Counted from the stretch's first letter, positions 1 through 9,458 are shown. The stretch is 64,000 bases of DNA from JL08 sp963765555 (GCA_963765555.1 CAVXWX010000012.1:62001-126000); one strand, 5' to 3'. Translations and numbers: made by a program. The notes: generated by a model from the sequence alone, not told the origin.

Positions 1-211
1 AATGCGCCTGCGCGGCAAAGGGATGCCTGCGCTGCGTGGTGGTGGCACTGGCGACATGTTCATTGAACTGGCGGTTGAAACGCCCGTGAACCTGACCAGC
101 CGCCAGAAAGAACTGTTGAAAGAGTTCGAAGACCTGTCCGAAAATAACAATCCGGAAAGCAGCAGCTTTTTTTCGTCTGTTAAATCGTTTTGGGATTCAA
201 TGAAGGGTTAG
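1..211 (+). CDS. dnaJ: DnaJ chaperone, C-terminal end only (cut by window edge)
   Basis: Only about the last 70 codons are present, so the J domain, Gly/Phe linker and zinc-binding repeats lie left of the window. Visible are the KGMPALRGGG and TGDMFIEL segments typical of the second substrate-binding beta domain, followed by a charged tail ending in DSMKG. DnaJ is the cytoplasmic Hsp40 co-chaperone that delivers unfolded clients to DnaK and stimulates its ATPase; grpE, the third partner, is at 46887. In relatives dnaK normally lies immediately upstream, which cannot be checked here. Confidence 0.9.
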   Translation, partial: MRLRGKGMPALRGGGTGDMFIELAVETPVNLTSRQKELLKEFEDLSENNNPESSSFFSSVKSFWDSMKG

Positions 212-240
212 GAACTGGCGCTGTTCTGTTCTTCCTAACC
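206..240 (+). repeat. Inverted repeat just after dnaJ
   Basis: Nine bases (GGTTAGGAA, 206-214) are repeated inverted at 232-240, giving a stem with a 17-base loop that begins inside the dnaJ stop region. There is no T-run after it (GGAAAAACC follows), so it is not a classical intrinsic terminator. It may be an mRNA-end or processing hairpin. Function is a guess. Confidence 0.4.
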
Positions 241-304
241 GGAAAAACCATCCTGTGCAGCAGGCGTTAACCATATTGTAACCAGCCTGCTACAGGCTGT
301 CTGC

Positions 305-1066
305 ATGGTGCATAACCCTGCCTCTTTTGATGACCAGCCCTTGCCGTTTCTCACGGATGAGGTGGTGCCTGTGCCCATTTCTGCGGGCAAGGTACCGTCT
401 TACATGGCCAACCACCGCGCACGTCTGCGCGACCGTTTCAGACAGGGCGGCGCACAGGCGCTGCCTGACTACGAAATGCTGGAATTGGTTTTGTTTCGCG
501 CGATCCCGCGACAGGATGTAAAACCGCTGGTGCATCTTCTTCTGAAAGAGTTGGGCGATTTCAACCGCGTCATTACCGCCGCGCCTGAACGGTTGCTTCG
601 CATCAAAGGCGTTGGCGAGGCCGTGATCACCGAATTGAAGATTATCGAAGCTGCGGCCCATCGTTTGGCCAGAAGCCGGGTAATGGACAGACATGTGGTT
701 TCCAGTTGGGATACCCTTCTGGATTATTGCCATACGACTATGGCGCACCGTGAAACGGAACAGTTCCGGGTTCTTTATCTTGATCGGAAAAACATTCTGA
801 TCGCGGATGAAGAACAGGCAAAGGGCACTGTTGATCACGTTCCGGTCTATCCACGCGAGGTAGCGAAACGGGCACTTGAATTAAACGCGTCAGCCTTGAT
901 CCTTGTTCACAACCACCCGTCCGGCGATCCAACACCGTCCGAGGCCGATATCGCCATGACAGCCCAGATCGCGACAGCAACCGATGTACTGGGGATCAGG
1001 TTGCATGATCACTTGATCATCGGAAAATCAAAGGAAATCAGCTTTCGCGCGCAGGGACTGTTATAG
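305..1066 (+). CDS. radC: RadC-family JAB/MPN domain protein
   Basis: 253 residues, full length for the RadC/UPF0758 family. A helix-hairpin-helix (RIKGVGEAV, about residues 99-107) precedes a C-terminal JAMM metalloprotease-like core with H202-N-H204-P-S206 and D215, the zinc-binding pattern HxH..S..D. The family was named for a supposed role in recombinational repair; its real biochemical activity is unsettled, so the name is a family label rather than a proven function. It stands alone, downstream of dnaJ and convergent with the next gene 13 bases away. Confidence 0.9.
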   Translation: MVHNPASFDDQPLPFLTDEVVPVPISAGKVPSYMANHRARLRDRFRQGGAQALPDYEMLELVLFRAIPRQDVKPLVHLLLKELGDFNRVITAAPERLLRIKGVGEAVITELKIIEAAAHRLARSRVMDRHVVSSWDTLLDYCHTTMAHRETEQFRVLYLDRKNILIADEEQAKGTVDHVPVYPREVAKRALELNASALILVHNHPSGDPTPSEADIAMTAQIATATDVLGIRLHDHLIIGKSKEISFRAQGLL

Positions 1067-1079
1067 GCCTGCACCACCG

Positions 1080-2639
1080 CTAGCGCACCCAAACCTCTAC
1101 CCTGCGGTTCACCTGACGGCCCCAATCGCTGTCGTCGCAGGCCATTGGCAACGCTTCGCCAAACGCATCCACATCAAGTGTCACACGGTCCAGATTTGCA
1201 GTTTCCGCAGCGGCCACCACCGCGCGCCGCACCGCCTCGGCGCGCCGTTTTGCAATGGCCTGATTGGCCGCAGAAGGGCCGTCTCCGTCACTGAACCCCA
1301 CAAACAACAGCCGTCGCGCATCATATTGGCCAGCCTCCAATGCAGCGGCAAGTTGTTGCACATTCGATCGCGACTGCGCATCCAGACGCGCAGATCCGGC
1401 TTCAAACCGGAACGATGTCGTCAGGCGCATCATCGGTGCCAGAACCGAAACCATCTGGCGCAACTGATCCCCGGAATTGTCATCACCCATGATCAGGATC
1501 GCATTGGCCAACCTGTCGCCCTGTACATCAAGCCCGATTTCTTCGGGCGACTGATCCACAAAGCCGATGCGCCGAATAACAGTTTGCGCCGTCGGACCGC
1601 GCGTAAAGGCTAGGAATTCGCGCGCCAGTTTCGGCAGGCGTCGCGCGGGCTGGTACAGAAACATCGGCGATGTCAGCGGATAATCTTCGGTTTTGATTGA
1701 TCGTCTGTTGGCGCTGAGCGAGAACCCGCAACTTCCCGTGAGTGTCAAAACCTGACTGTTGCCGGTTTCCGCATAGCTGGCAATTCCCAGTGCGAAAGGG
1801 TCTGTCAGAACAGCCTCGGGGACAGACCGGCTTAGGACATGGCGTGTGATATTACCGCCAAGGGTCAGTTTTGCGGGCTTCATCAACCGGTCTTCGACAG
1901 CTTGATGCAAACCCGAACCGGCCGCAGGCAAATGCAGCGAAATTTGCGCATCCGGCCCGCCAAGGTCCGACCAGTTTGTGATTTGCCCCGCAAAGATTGC
2001 CGCCAACTGCGCAGTAGAAACAGACCGCACTGGATTGCCGGGCCAGACAACCGGCACCATGGCATCCAGGGCCAGCACCCGGCTTCGATTGGCGCGGGTC
2101 ATGTCACCCATTCCCGCCTCACGTGCGCGTTGCTGTTCATTCGGGCGAATTTCGCGCTGTGCCATAACGATATCGGCTTCGTTGGCCAGAAGATCGGCAA
2201 AGCCTTCATCGGTATTGCTGACGCGAAAGGCAAACCGACCGACAGCTTTGCCAGTTTCGCGATCCGAGATCAGGTACAGAAAATGGGTTTCATCCACAGT
2301 TTCACGCGTGGTCTTGTACCCGCTGCGCTGGGCAAACGCTTCCAACAGCGCCGGCACCAACACTTCACCCATCGCCGAGGATCCGGAAATCGAAAGCTGT
2401 GCGACGTAATCTTCAAGATTGGGGCATCCGGGCCCGTCGCATAACACGCCTGAACCGTCCACCGTCAATTCGCCATAGACGGTATCCAGACGGTAAAACT
2501 CTCCGTCAAAGCCTAATAGGTTTCCGCTGATTTCGACCGCACCATCGCGCGACGTGAGCGTGACGTCTTGCGCCCACGCAGTTGAACAGGTCCAGAAAAG
2601 AAGAAACGCGGCGAACACCGCCGCGCACCTGAATGACAT
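1080..2639 (-). CDS. Periplasmic phosphate-binding-like protein fused to an OmpA-type domain
   Basis: 519 residues. Residues 1-23 form a cleavable signal peptide (ends AWAQ). From about residue 85 to 355 the chain resembles a PstS-like substrate-binding protein (LSISGSSAMGEVLVPALLEAF; ITNWSDLGG). From about 385 to 519 it resembles the OmpA C-terminal peptidoglycan-binding fold (LLFVGFSDGDG, later RRAEAV and NRRVEVW). No pst permease or ATPase genes are nearby, so a transport role is doubtful; a cell-wall-anchored phosphate or ligand sensor is one possibility. It follows the 2662-3621 gene by 22 bases on the same strand, suggesting one transcript. Confidence 0.8.
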   Translation of the reverse strand: MSFRCAAVFAAFLLFWTCSTAWAQDVTLTSRDGAVEISGNLLGFDGEFYRLDTVYGELTVDGSGVLCDGPGCPNLEDYVAQLSISGSSAMGEVLVPALLEAFAQRSGYKTTRETVDETHFLYLISDRETGKAVGRFAFRVSNTDEGFADLLANEADIVMAQREIRPNEQQRAREAGMGDMTRANRSRVLALDAMVPVVWPGNPVRSVSTAQLAAIFAGQITNWSDLGGPDAQISLHLPAAGSGLHQAVEDRLMKPAKLTLGGNITRHVLSRSVPEAVLTDPFALGIASYAETGNSQVLTLTGSCGFSLSANRRSIKTEDYPLTSPMFLYQPARRLPKLAREFLAFTRGPTAQTVIRRIGFVDQSPEEIGLDVQGDRLANAILIMGDDNSGDQLRQMVSVLAPMMRLTTSFRFEAGSARLDAQSRSNVQQLAAALEAGQYDARRLLFVGFSDGDGPSAANQAIAKRRAEAVRRAVVAAAETANLDRVTLDVDAFGEALPMACDDSDWGRQVNRRVEVWVR

Positions 2640-2661
2640 TCGAATGTCCTAACGTCGCAAA

Positions 2662-3621
2662 TCAGTTCCGCGCGACTTTCAGGTCTTCCAACAAATTATT
2701 CAACACCAGAAAATCACCGACGGCGTCACATCCCGGTACAGACAGAGACAAATTCTGGCTTTTGAGTTGCCCCGCATCACGCATTTCGAGCGATTGCGCC
2801 TGAATGTCACGGCCGCAATTGATTTTGGTGACGGCAGATTCAACGCTCAGCGAAACAACGCCGTTTTCCCGGGCTGTGCCAGTTGGAAATGTATAGACTT
2901 GCGCCAGCAATGGCTCTGGTGCGTTGCGATCGCCCAGAACCGTCAGAAATCCGCCCTCGCCCTTTGCTGCAACACTCAGGTCGCGTGCCGCGTCTTGCCA
3001 GACATGCCCGGTTGATCCGTATTCCGCGCCATATTCACGCGCATGTAGTTCAAAGCCCAGATCGCCCTTCCACTGCACAACCACACGGTCATAAAATTCC
3101 AATCCGTCAATATCGACCTGCACCGACGTGCCGTCCCCTTCTGAAAAGGCCAGCATAAAGAACGCGTTAGGATTTAGAGCGGGAACCGTGACGTTCAAAG
3201 ACCCGTCTACAGCTGTCGTTTCGGTAAACATCATCCCGCTGTGGTGGATCGTGACACGTTCGTTGCCCAGACAAGGCGCGCGAAGCGATATATCAACCAT
3301 CGCGGCCGCCAGAACCTGTGCCGACGCGGTAATTTCACAATCAACGGGAGGTGCGTCCAGCGACAGCGACTGCCCTAAACCTACAATGCCTTCCGGCAAG
3401 GCAGAGGTCAGCGCAATGGATTGGATATCAAGCAGCGAATCGTCAAGTTTCGGCAGCTTTACACCCAATTCCGCCTGAATCGGTTTGACTTCAATTTCGG
3501 GGACCGCTGACGATCCGCCGTACCTTTGTTGGGCCGTTTCCGAGCTTTGCATAACAAAACCGATACCAACGGCACAGGCGAGCGTCCCTCCCGCCAAGGC
3601 TATCTGATTCAAATAGGACAT
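2662..3621 (-). CDS. Membrane-anchored protein of unknown function
   Basis: 319 residues. An N-terminal hydrophobic segment (about residues 7-24, ALAGGTLACAVGIGFVMQ) looks like an uncleaved signal anchor; the remainder is predicted periplasmic and rich in beta-strand-like, valine/threonine-containing sequence. Cysteines near residues 95, 117, 269 and 299 could form disulphides. I recall relatives in roseobacters annotated as translocase, probably only because they sit beside secA; nothing in the sequence supports that function. It is cotranscribed with the OmpA-fused binding protein and may work with it in the envelope. Confidence 0.6.
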   Translation of the reverse strand: MSYLNQIALAGGTLACAVGIGFVMQSSETAQQRYGGSSAVPEIEVKPIQAELGVKLPKLDDSLLDIQSIALTSALPEGIVGLGQSLSLDAPPVDCEITASAQVLAAAMVDISLRAPCLGNERVTIHHSGMMFTETTAVDGSLNVTVPALNPNAFFMLAFSEGDGTSVQVDIDGLEFYDRVVVQWKGDLGFELHAREYGAEYGSTGHVWQDAARDLSVAAKGEGGFLTVLGDRNAPEPLLAQVYTFPTGTARENGVVSLSVESAVTKINCGRDIQAQSLEMRDAGQLKSQNLSLSVPGCDAVGDFLVLNNLLEDLKVARN

Positions 3622-3665
3622 AATCCGTCTCCATCCCCACCATGGGCACAGATCAGAGTGGCACC

Positions 3666-3690
3666 AAAAAAGGGCCGAGTTATGACGGCC
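3666..3690 (-). terminator. Intrinsic terminator of secA
   Basis: Read on the minus strand, a 5-bp GC stem (GGCCG/CGGCC, plus strand 3686-3690 and 3673-3677) with an 8-base loop is followed by C and six T (3671-3666). It lies 55 bases after the secA stop and separates secA from the next minus-strand pair. Confidence 0.65.
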
Positions 3691-3744
3691 TATAGGTGTG
3701 AATCAGGCAAGAAGATGGCAAATCAACCGTGCAACAGCTTGCAA

Positions 3745-6450
3745 TTACGCCAGTCTGCCGTGGCAATGCTTGAATTTCTTGCCGGATCCGCACGGACATT
3801 TATCGTTTCGCCCCGGATTGCCCCAGGTAGTTGGATCATCTTCCACAAAGCCGTCACGCGCCGCCTGCGGATCAGGTGCGGGTGTCGTTGCGCCACCGCC
3901 AGCCTCGGCCTGTTTTGCCTGTGCCTGTTGCGCCGCGATCATTTCCATCAATGCTTGTTGTTCTTCCGGGGTGCGCGGCCGGGCATTGGCCAGAATACGC
4001 GTTATGTCTTCGCGCAGGGAATCCAGCATTCCTTCAAACAACTGGAAAGATTCGTTTTTGTATTCATTCAACGGATCGCGTTGCGCATACCCGCGAAACC
4101 CGACGACAGAGCGCAAATGCTCCAACGTCAGCAAATGTTCGCGCCACTTCGCATCAATCGTCTGAAGCAGAACCTGCTTTTCAATCGCACGCATGTTTTC
4201 GGCCCCAAAGGACACCGCCTTTTTGGCCATGAAATCATCACTTGCCTTGACCAGACGTTCACAAATCTCGTTGTCGTCGACACCTTCTTCGTTGGCCCAG
4301 TCAACAACTGGCAAGTCCATACCCAGTTTTTCAACGACTTGCGCGTGCAACCCTTCGGTGTCCCACTGATCTGCGTAGGTTTTGGGCGGCATGAATTCGT
4401 GGATCAGATCCTCGATCACTTCGTGGCGCATGTCGCGGGTGATTTCCGAAAGATCTTCGGCTTCCATAATTTCGCGACGCTGTGAAAACACCACCTTGCG
4501 CTGGTCATTCATCACATCATCGAATTTCAGAACCTGTTTGCGGTTGTCAAAATTGCGGCCTTCCACCTTGGCCTGCGCCCGTTCCAAAGATTTGTTGACC
4601 CACGGGTGAACGATGGCTTCGCCTTCTTTCATCCCCATAGACAACAAAACCTTGTCCAGCTTCTCGCCGCCGAAAATACGCATCAGATCGTCTTCAAGGC
4701 TCAGATAGAATGCTGTTTTGCCCGGATCACCCTGACGGCCAGACCGGCCGCGCAACTGGTTGTCGATCCGTCGGCTTTCGTGACGTTCGGACGCCAGAAC
4801 AAACAGACCGCCCGCTTTTTTGACCTTTTCTTTCTCTTCGGCGTGTTCGCCTTCGATTTTTGCCCGCAACGCTTCGGGGTCGGCATCCGGATCGGCATTA
4901 AGCGCATCCAGAACCTGCATTTCTACGTTGCCGCCCAACTGGATATCGGTTCCGCGGCCGGCCATGTTGGTTGCAATTGTCACCGCACCAAACTTGCCCG
5001 CATCCGCAACAATCTTGGCTTCCTGTTCGTGCTGGCGGGCATTCAGCACATTGTGCGGGATGCCTTCAGCCTTCAGCATCTCGCTGATCATTTCCGATTT
5101 TTCGATCGAGGTCGTGCCAACCAGCAAGGGTTGCCCGATGGCGTGCGCTTCTTTGATCGAAACCACCATCGCTTCGTATTTCTCTTTTGCTGTCCGGTAA
5201 ACCGCATCGTCCTCGTCAATACGCGCGATCGGCCGGTTTGTCGGAACTTCGACAACGCCAAGCTTGTAAATTTCCTGAAATTCGTCCGCTTCGGTCGCGG
5301 CCGTTCCCGTCATGCCCGAAAGCTTTTCATACAGGCGGAAATAGTTTTGGAACGTCACCGATGCCAGCGTCACGTTTTCCGGCTGGATCGGGCATTTTTC
5401 CTTGGCTTCTATGGCCTGATGCAATCCGTCAGACAACCGGCGGCCAGCCATCATGCGACCGGTAAATTCATCAATCAGAACAACGTCATTATCGCGCACG
5501 ATATAGTCTTTGTCCTTTTGGAACAGTTTATGCGCCCGCAAACCCTGATTGACATGGTGCACGATTGTCGTGCTTTCGGGGTCGTAAAGGCTTTGCCCCT
5601 CTTCCAGCAATCCACGTTCTGTCAGTTGCTGTTCCAGAAACTCGTTTCCGTCGTCAGTGAACGTCACGTTGCGGGTTTTTTCGTCCAATTCATAGTGATT
5701 GGGCATCAGGGACGGGATCAGGGCGTCAATGGACTGATACAAGTCCGACCGGTCCTGCGACGGGCCGGAAATAATCAGCGGCGTGCGCGCTTCGTCAATC
5801 AGGATACTGTCGACCTCGTCCACGATCGCAAAATAGTGGTCGCGCTGGAACATTTCCTTCAGGTCCGACTTCATATTGTCGCGCAGGTAGTCAAAGCCAA
5901 GTTCGTTGTTGGTGGCGTAGGTCACGTCACATCCGTACGCCGCACCCTTTTCCGAACCGGGTTGTCCGGGATAAACCGCGCCCGTCGTCAAACCCAAGGC
6001 GGTGAAAACCTTGCTCATCCATTCCGCATCACGCTTGACCAGATAATCGTTGACCGTGACGATATGGACGCCACGCCCCAACAGCGCGTTCAGATAGGCA
6101 GGAAACGTCGCAACAAGGGTTTTACCCTCGCCGGTTTTCATTTCGGAAATATTGCCCTGATGCAGGAATATCCCACCCATCAACTGCACATCATAGGCCC
6201 GCAGGCCCAAGGCGCGGCGGGCCGCTTCGCGGCAATTGGCAAACGCTTCGGGCAGCAGATCATCAAGGCTGGTGCCTTCAGCAGCCCGTTTCTTCAATTC
6301 TTCGGTTTTTTCGATCAGCGCTGCGTCCGAAAGTTTTTCAAACTCCGGTTCCAGTGCGTTGATCTGGTCTATCAGCGGGCGTGTTGCCTTGATCTTACGG
6401 TCATTTGGCGTTCCAAACACCTTTTTTGTGATGGTTCCGAAACCCAGCAT
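3745..6450 (-). CDS. secA: Preprotein translocase ATPase SecA
   Basis: 901 residues from the chosen start. SecA drives Sec-dependent export by pushing unfolded preproteins through SecYEG with ATP. Visible are the nucleotide-binding MKTGEGKTLVA motif near residue 105, DEVDSILIDEARTPL near 215, the second helicase-like domain, and the C-terminal zinc motif CPCGSGKKFKHCHG (about 885-898) that binds SecB (encoded at 61641). The frame is open upstream to 6591, but the ATG at 6450 is preferred because it is preceded by a GGAGAG ribosome site and begins MLGFG as in relatives. Confidence 0.97.
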   Translation of the reverse strand: MLGFGTITKKVFGTPNDRKIKATRPLIDQINALEPEFEKLSDAALIEKTEELKKRAAEGTSLDDLLPEAFANCREAARRALGLRAYDVQLMGGIFLHQGNISEMKTGEGKTLVATFPAYLNALLGRGVHIVTVNDYLVKRDAEWMSKVFTALGLTTGAVYPGQPGSEKGAAYGCDVTYATNNELGFDYLRDNMKSDLKEMFQRDHYFAIVDEVDSILIDEARTPLIISGPSQDRSDLYQSIDALIPSLMPNHYELDEKTRNVTFTDDGNEFLEQQLTERGLLEEGQSLYDPESTTIVHHVNQGLRAHKLFQKDKDYIVRDNDVVLIDEFTGRMMAGRRLSDGLHQAIEAKEKCPIQPENVTLASVTFQNYFRLYEKLSGMTGTAATEADEFQEIYKLGVVEVPTNRPIARIDEDDAVYRTAKEKYEAMVVSIKEAHAIGQPLLVGTTSIEKSEMISEMLKAEGIPHNVLNARQHEQEAKIVADAGKFGAVTIATNMAGRGTDIQLGGNVEMQVLDALNADPDADPEALRAKIEGEHAEEKEKVKKAGGLFVLASERHESRRIDNQLRGRSGRQGDPGKTAFYLSLEDDLMRIFGGEKLDKVLLSMGMKEGEAIVHPWVNKSLERAQAKVEGRNFDNRKQVLKFDDVMNDQRKVVFSQRREIMEAEDLSEITRDMRHEVIEDLIHEFMPPKTYADQWDTEGLHAQVVEKLGMDLPVVDWANEEGVDDNEICERLVKASDDFMAKKAVSFGAENMRAIEKQVLLQTIDAKWREHLLTLEHLRSVVGFRGYAQRDPLNEYKNESFQLFEGMLDSLREDITRILANARPRTPEEQQALMEMIAAQQAQAKQAEAGGGATTPAPDPQAARDGFVEDDPTTWGNPGRNDKCPCGSGKKFKHCHGRLA

Positions 6451-6556
6451 GCTCTCTCCAGCCGATCTGACGTGTTCTTGTGCGGCATTCACTTGCCCGC
6501 CCCGCGCACAGCCCATAGATATTGGGGTGATAGACGGCTCCGCATAGCCATGAGGC

Positions 6557-6585
6557 GATGTAAGGTTCCCGTCAAACAGTGTCAA
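6557..6585 (-). promoter_or_regulatory. Candidate secA promoter
   Basis: On the minus strand TTGACA (6585-6580) lies 17 bases before TACATC (6562-6557), which matches the -10 consensus at only three of six positions. It would give a leader of about 100 bases before the secA ATG. Placed in the divergent secA/ppiC gap; moderate support only. Confidence 0.35.
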
Positions 6586-6633
6586 CGTCACCCGGCCAGT
6601 TCGGGCGTCTGAGACGCTAACATAGGATGGATT

Positions 6634-7485
6634 ATGCTAAATAAGTTACGTAAATTGCCCGCTGTTGCCCTAATGTCGATGATCGCATTGCCCGTTGCCG
6701 CCCAAGATACACCGACAGCTGATACCGTTGTTGCAACTGTAAACGGCACCGATATCAAGCTGGGTCACATGATTGTGGCGCGCGCCACCTTGCCGGAACA
6801 ATACCAGCAACTGCCCGACGAAGTGTTGTTTACCGGAATTCTGGACCAGTTGATCCAGCAAACGGCGCTTGAACAAAGCCTGACAACCGAACCGCCCAAA
6901 CGCGTGACACTTTCGCTGGAAAACGAACGCCGTTCGCTGCTGGCAGCCGAAGCCATCGAAGGCGTTCTGGCCGGCGCATTGACCGATGAAGCCATTCAGA
7001 GCGTGTATGACGCCCAGTTTGCCAATGCCGATGGCGGTGACGAATACAATGCGTCGCACATTCTGGTCGAAACCGAGGAAGAAGCGACAGCTGTTAAAAC
7101 CGCATTGGACGAAGGCGCCGATTTTGCCGACACCGCGCGCGAAAAATCAACAGGCCCGTCCGGCCCCGGCGGCGGTGAACTGGGATGGTTCGGCCCCGGC
7201 ATGATGGTGCCCGAATTCGAAGCGGCAGTGATTGCGCTGGAACCCGGTGCAGTATCCGAGCCGGTGCAGACACAGTTCGGCTGGCATATCGTGAAACTGA
7301 ACGAAATGCGTAAGAAACCGGCCCCCACACTGGACGAGGCGCGCGACCAGATTGCAGAGCAGATCCAGCGCGAAGCCGTCGACGGGCGTGTTGCCGAACT
7401 GACGGCAGCGGCAGAGGTTGATCGTGCGGCGGGAGCCGCCCTTGATCCTGCCGTTATCAAAAATCTTGACCTGCTGGAGAACTGA
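6634..7485 (+). CDS. Periplasmic parvulin-type peptidyl-prolyl isomerase
   Basis: 283 residues with a signal peptide (about 1-23, ending VAAQ). The parvulin domain spans roughly residues 130-230: NASHILVETEEEA, then GGGELGWFGPGMMVPEFE and FGWHIVKLNEMR, the standard PpiC/SurA-type landmarks. It probably catalyses proline isomerisation and assists folding of exported proteins. It is divergent from secA, which fits an export-linked role, and is followed four bases later by argJ in the same direction. Confidence 0.9.
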   Translation: MLNKLRKLPAVALMSMIALPVAAQDTPTADTVVATVNGTDIKLGHMIVARATLPEQYQQLPDEVLFTGILDQLIQQTALEQSLTTEPPKRVTLSLENERRSLLAAEAIEGVLAGALTDEAIQSVYDAQFANADGGDEYNASHILVETEEEATAVKTALDEGADFADTAREKSTGPSGPGGGELGWFGPGMMVPEFEAAVIALEPGAVSEPVQTQFGWHIVKLNEMRKKPAPTLDEARDQIAEQIQREAVDGRVAELTAAAEVDRAAGAALDPAVIKNLDLLEN

Positions 7486-7489
7486 TACC

Positions 7490-8716
7490 ATGGGCGGCAC
7501 CCCTCCTCTTTCGCCTTTGGCACCAAAATCCTTTCCGGATATGCCGGTGATCAATGGCGTGTCATTTGCAACGGCAGCAGCCGGTGTGAAATACGCTGGC
7601 CGTACGGATGTGATGATGGCCGTCACAACACCCGGAACGGCGTTGGCTGGCGTGTTTACACGTTCGTCCACGCGGTCAGCGCCGGTTCTGGACTGTCAGG
7701 CGAAAATCGGAGGAGACGCATCGGCCGGCGCGGCGTTTCTGGTGAATTCCGGAAACGCAAACGCCTTTACCGGACGCCACGGGACAGAGTCGGTAAGCGC
7801 AATTTCCAAAGCCGTTGCCAAAGCTTGCGGCGTCCCTGCGGAACGCGTTTTCACTTCATCCACGGGCGTGATCGGAGAACCGTTGCCACATGACAGGATT
7901 GTGCGCGTTCTGGACGATCTTGCAGGTCAGCTACACCCTGACGCCATTCAGGATGCCGCCCGCGCAATCATGACGACAGACACATTTGCCAAAGGTGCAT
8001 CGGCAAGCTGCGACATTGGTGGCAAGACTGTTTCAATCGCGGGGATCGCAAAAGGTTCTGGAATGGTCGCGCCGGATATGGCGACGATGCTGGTATACAT
8101 CTTTACCGACGCGAAAATCGGCCAATCCGACCTGCAGGGCATGCTGTCAGAGTTGAACACCAAAACTTTCAACTGCATCACCGTGGATAGCGATACCTCG
8201 ACATCAGACACTGTTCTGGTCGCGGCCACAGGGGCATCAGGCATTGATGTCACCGGTCAACAACCCTTCCGAGAAGCCCTGCACACTGTGATGCTTGATC
8301 TTGCCCATCAAGTTGTGCGTGACGGCGAAGGGGCCACCAAATTCGTGGAAATTAGCGTCACCAACGCGACGAACGATTCTGATGCCAAGATACATGCGCT
8401 GTCCATCGCGAATTCACCGTTGGTCAAGACGGCCATTGCCGGTGAAGACGCCAATTGGGGCCGTGTCGTTATGGCAATCGGGAAATCCGGCGCGCCTGCC
8501 GACCGCGACAAACTATCGATCCGGTTCGGAGAGCACATCGTTGCTGAAAGCGGATGGGTCAGCCCGAACTACAACGAAAAGGCAGCGTCGGAGTATATGA
8601 AGGGCCAGTCTCTTTCGATTTCTGTGGATTGCGGTATTGGATCAGGATCTGCAACAGTCTGGACCTGCGATCTGACCCATGGATACATCACAATCAACGG
8701 CGATTACAGGTCGTGA
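7490..8716 (+). CDS. argJ: Bifunctional ornithine acetyltransferase / N-acetylglutamate synthase ArgJ
   Basis: 408 residues. ArgJ transfers acetyl from N-acetylornithine to glutamate, recycling acetyl groups in arginine synthesis; argG is at 37224. The precursor cleaves itself before a threonine in the KGSGMVAPDMATM segment, here T199, which then becomes the N-terminal nucleophile of the beta chain. The ATG at 7490 is chosen, four bases after the ppiC stop, with GGAGA overlapping the end of ppiC as ribosome site. The last codons overlap the possible ATG start of mutT. Confidence 0.95.
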   Translation: MGGTPPLSPLAPKSFPDMPVINGVSFATAAAGVKYAGRTDVMMAVTTPGTALAGVFTRSSTRSAPVLDCQAKIGGDASAGAAFLVNSGNANAFTGRHGTESVSAISKAVAKACGVPAERVFTSSTGVIGEPLPHDRIVRVLDDLAGQLHPDAIQDAARAIMTTDTFAKGASASCDIGGKTVSIAGIAKGSGMVAPDMATMLVYIFTDAKIGQSDLQGMLSELNTKTFNCITVDSDTSTSDTVLVAATGASGIDVTGQQPFREALHTVMLDLAHQVVRDGEGATKFVEISVTNATNDSDAKIHALSIANSPLVKTAIAGEDANWGRVVMAIGKSGAPADRDKLSIRFGEHIVAESGWVSPNYNEKAASEYMKGQSLSISVDCGIGSGSATVWTCDLTHGYITINGDYRS

Positions 8717-8729
8717 CAAGGTCAGTCTT

Positions 8730-9128
8730 TTGAAAACCGTACTTGTCTCTGCTGTCGCCCTGATCGATGTGGACGGGCGTGTTTTGCTAGCCCAGCGCCC
8801 GCAAGGAAAATCGATGGCCGGATTGTGGGAGTTTCCGGGAGGCAAGATTGAACCCGGCGAAACGCCCGAGGTTGCCTTGATCCGCGAACTTCAGGAAGAA
8901 CTGGGTATTGATACATGGGCGTCGTGCCTGGCGCCATTGACCTTTGCCAGCCACACCTACGATGATTTCCATCTTCTGATGCCACTTTTTGCCTGCCGCA
9001 AATGGGATGGTACGCCAACGTCGCGGGAAGGTCAGGCGCTGAAATGGGTCCGCGCGAATGCATTGCGCGACTATCCTATGCCGCCTGCCGATATCCCTCT
9101 GATCTCGATATTGCGAGATTGGCTGTAA
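8730..9128 (+). CDS. mutT: MutT-family 8-oxo-dGTP diphosphatase
   Basis: 132 residues. A full Nudix box is present (GGKIEPGETP...RELQEELGI), and the WEFPGGK lead-in is typical of MutT enzymes that hydrolyse oxidised guanine nucleotides to prevent AT-to-CG mutation. I place the start at TTG 8730, 13 bases after the argJ stop with AAGG upstream, because the protein then begins KTVLVSAVAL as MutT proteins do. An in-frame ATG at 8679 inside argJ would add 17 residues. Probably cotranscribed with ppiC and argJ. Confidence 0.88.
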   Translation: MKTVLVSAVALIDVDGRVLLAQRPQGKSMAGLWEFPGGKIEPGETPEVALIRELQEELGIDTWASCLAPLTFASHTYDDFHLLMPLFACRKWDGTPTSREGQALKWVRANALRDYPMPPADIPLISILRDWL

Positions 9129-9299
9129 TTGACCCCGGCAATCGGGTTTGCGTAATCAACCCATAGGCGAAAACTCGCCCAAATTGTGCTTATGGGCCGA
9201 TTACTGCGCAGTATCGCCGCCCCAAAGCGGAATTGTCAGATGATTATTTCCAAAGCGTCCGGTAGAAAAAGCGTATCAAATTTTTTGGGGAGGTTTGAT

Positions 9300-9425
9300 T
9301 TGCTAAGGACAATTCTTATTGGCACGTGCGTGTCGATCCAGGGCATATATGTCCGGACGTTTCCTGATGGCAGAATTGCAGTAAGGGACGGACAAACCGT
9401 CTACTCAGGAATGCCGGTTAGCTGA
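9300..9425 (+). CDS. Small 41-residue protein, TTG start, unknown function
   Basis: A TTG at 9300 follows a strong ribosome site GGGGAGG (9287-9293) by exactly six bases and opens a 41-residue frame beginning LLRTILIGTCVSIQGIYVRT and ending GMPVS. The middle (VSIQGIYVRTFPDGRIAV) reads like a small beta-strand protein: short hydrophobic strands, a PDGR turn, then another strand. The frame is open to an ATG at 9186, but that start lacks a ribosome site and its extra residues look non-coding. An intrinsic terminator follows 34 bases after the stop, as expected for a real transcription unit. I believe similar short proteins occur in other roseobacters, from memory only. Confidence 0.6.
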   Translation: MLRTILIGTCVSIQGIYVRTFPDGRIAVRDGQTVYSGMPVS

Positions 9426-9458
9426 CCGGTCTGAATAACAACACAGGTCAGACGACGT

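Noticed and set aside
6451..6591. N-terminal extension of secA in frame
   Set aside because: A good ribosome site precedes the inner ATG and SecA proteins begin there. No SecM-like arrest sequence was recognised.
4606..6612. A 668-residue open frame on the plus strand opposite secA
   Set aside because: Shadow of secA, with no recognisable protein features.
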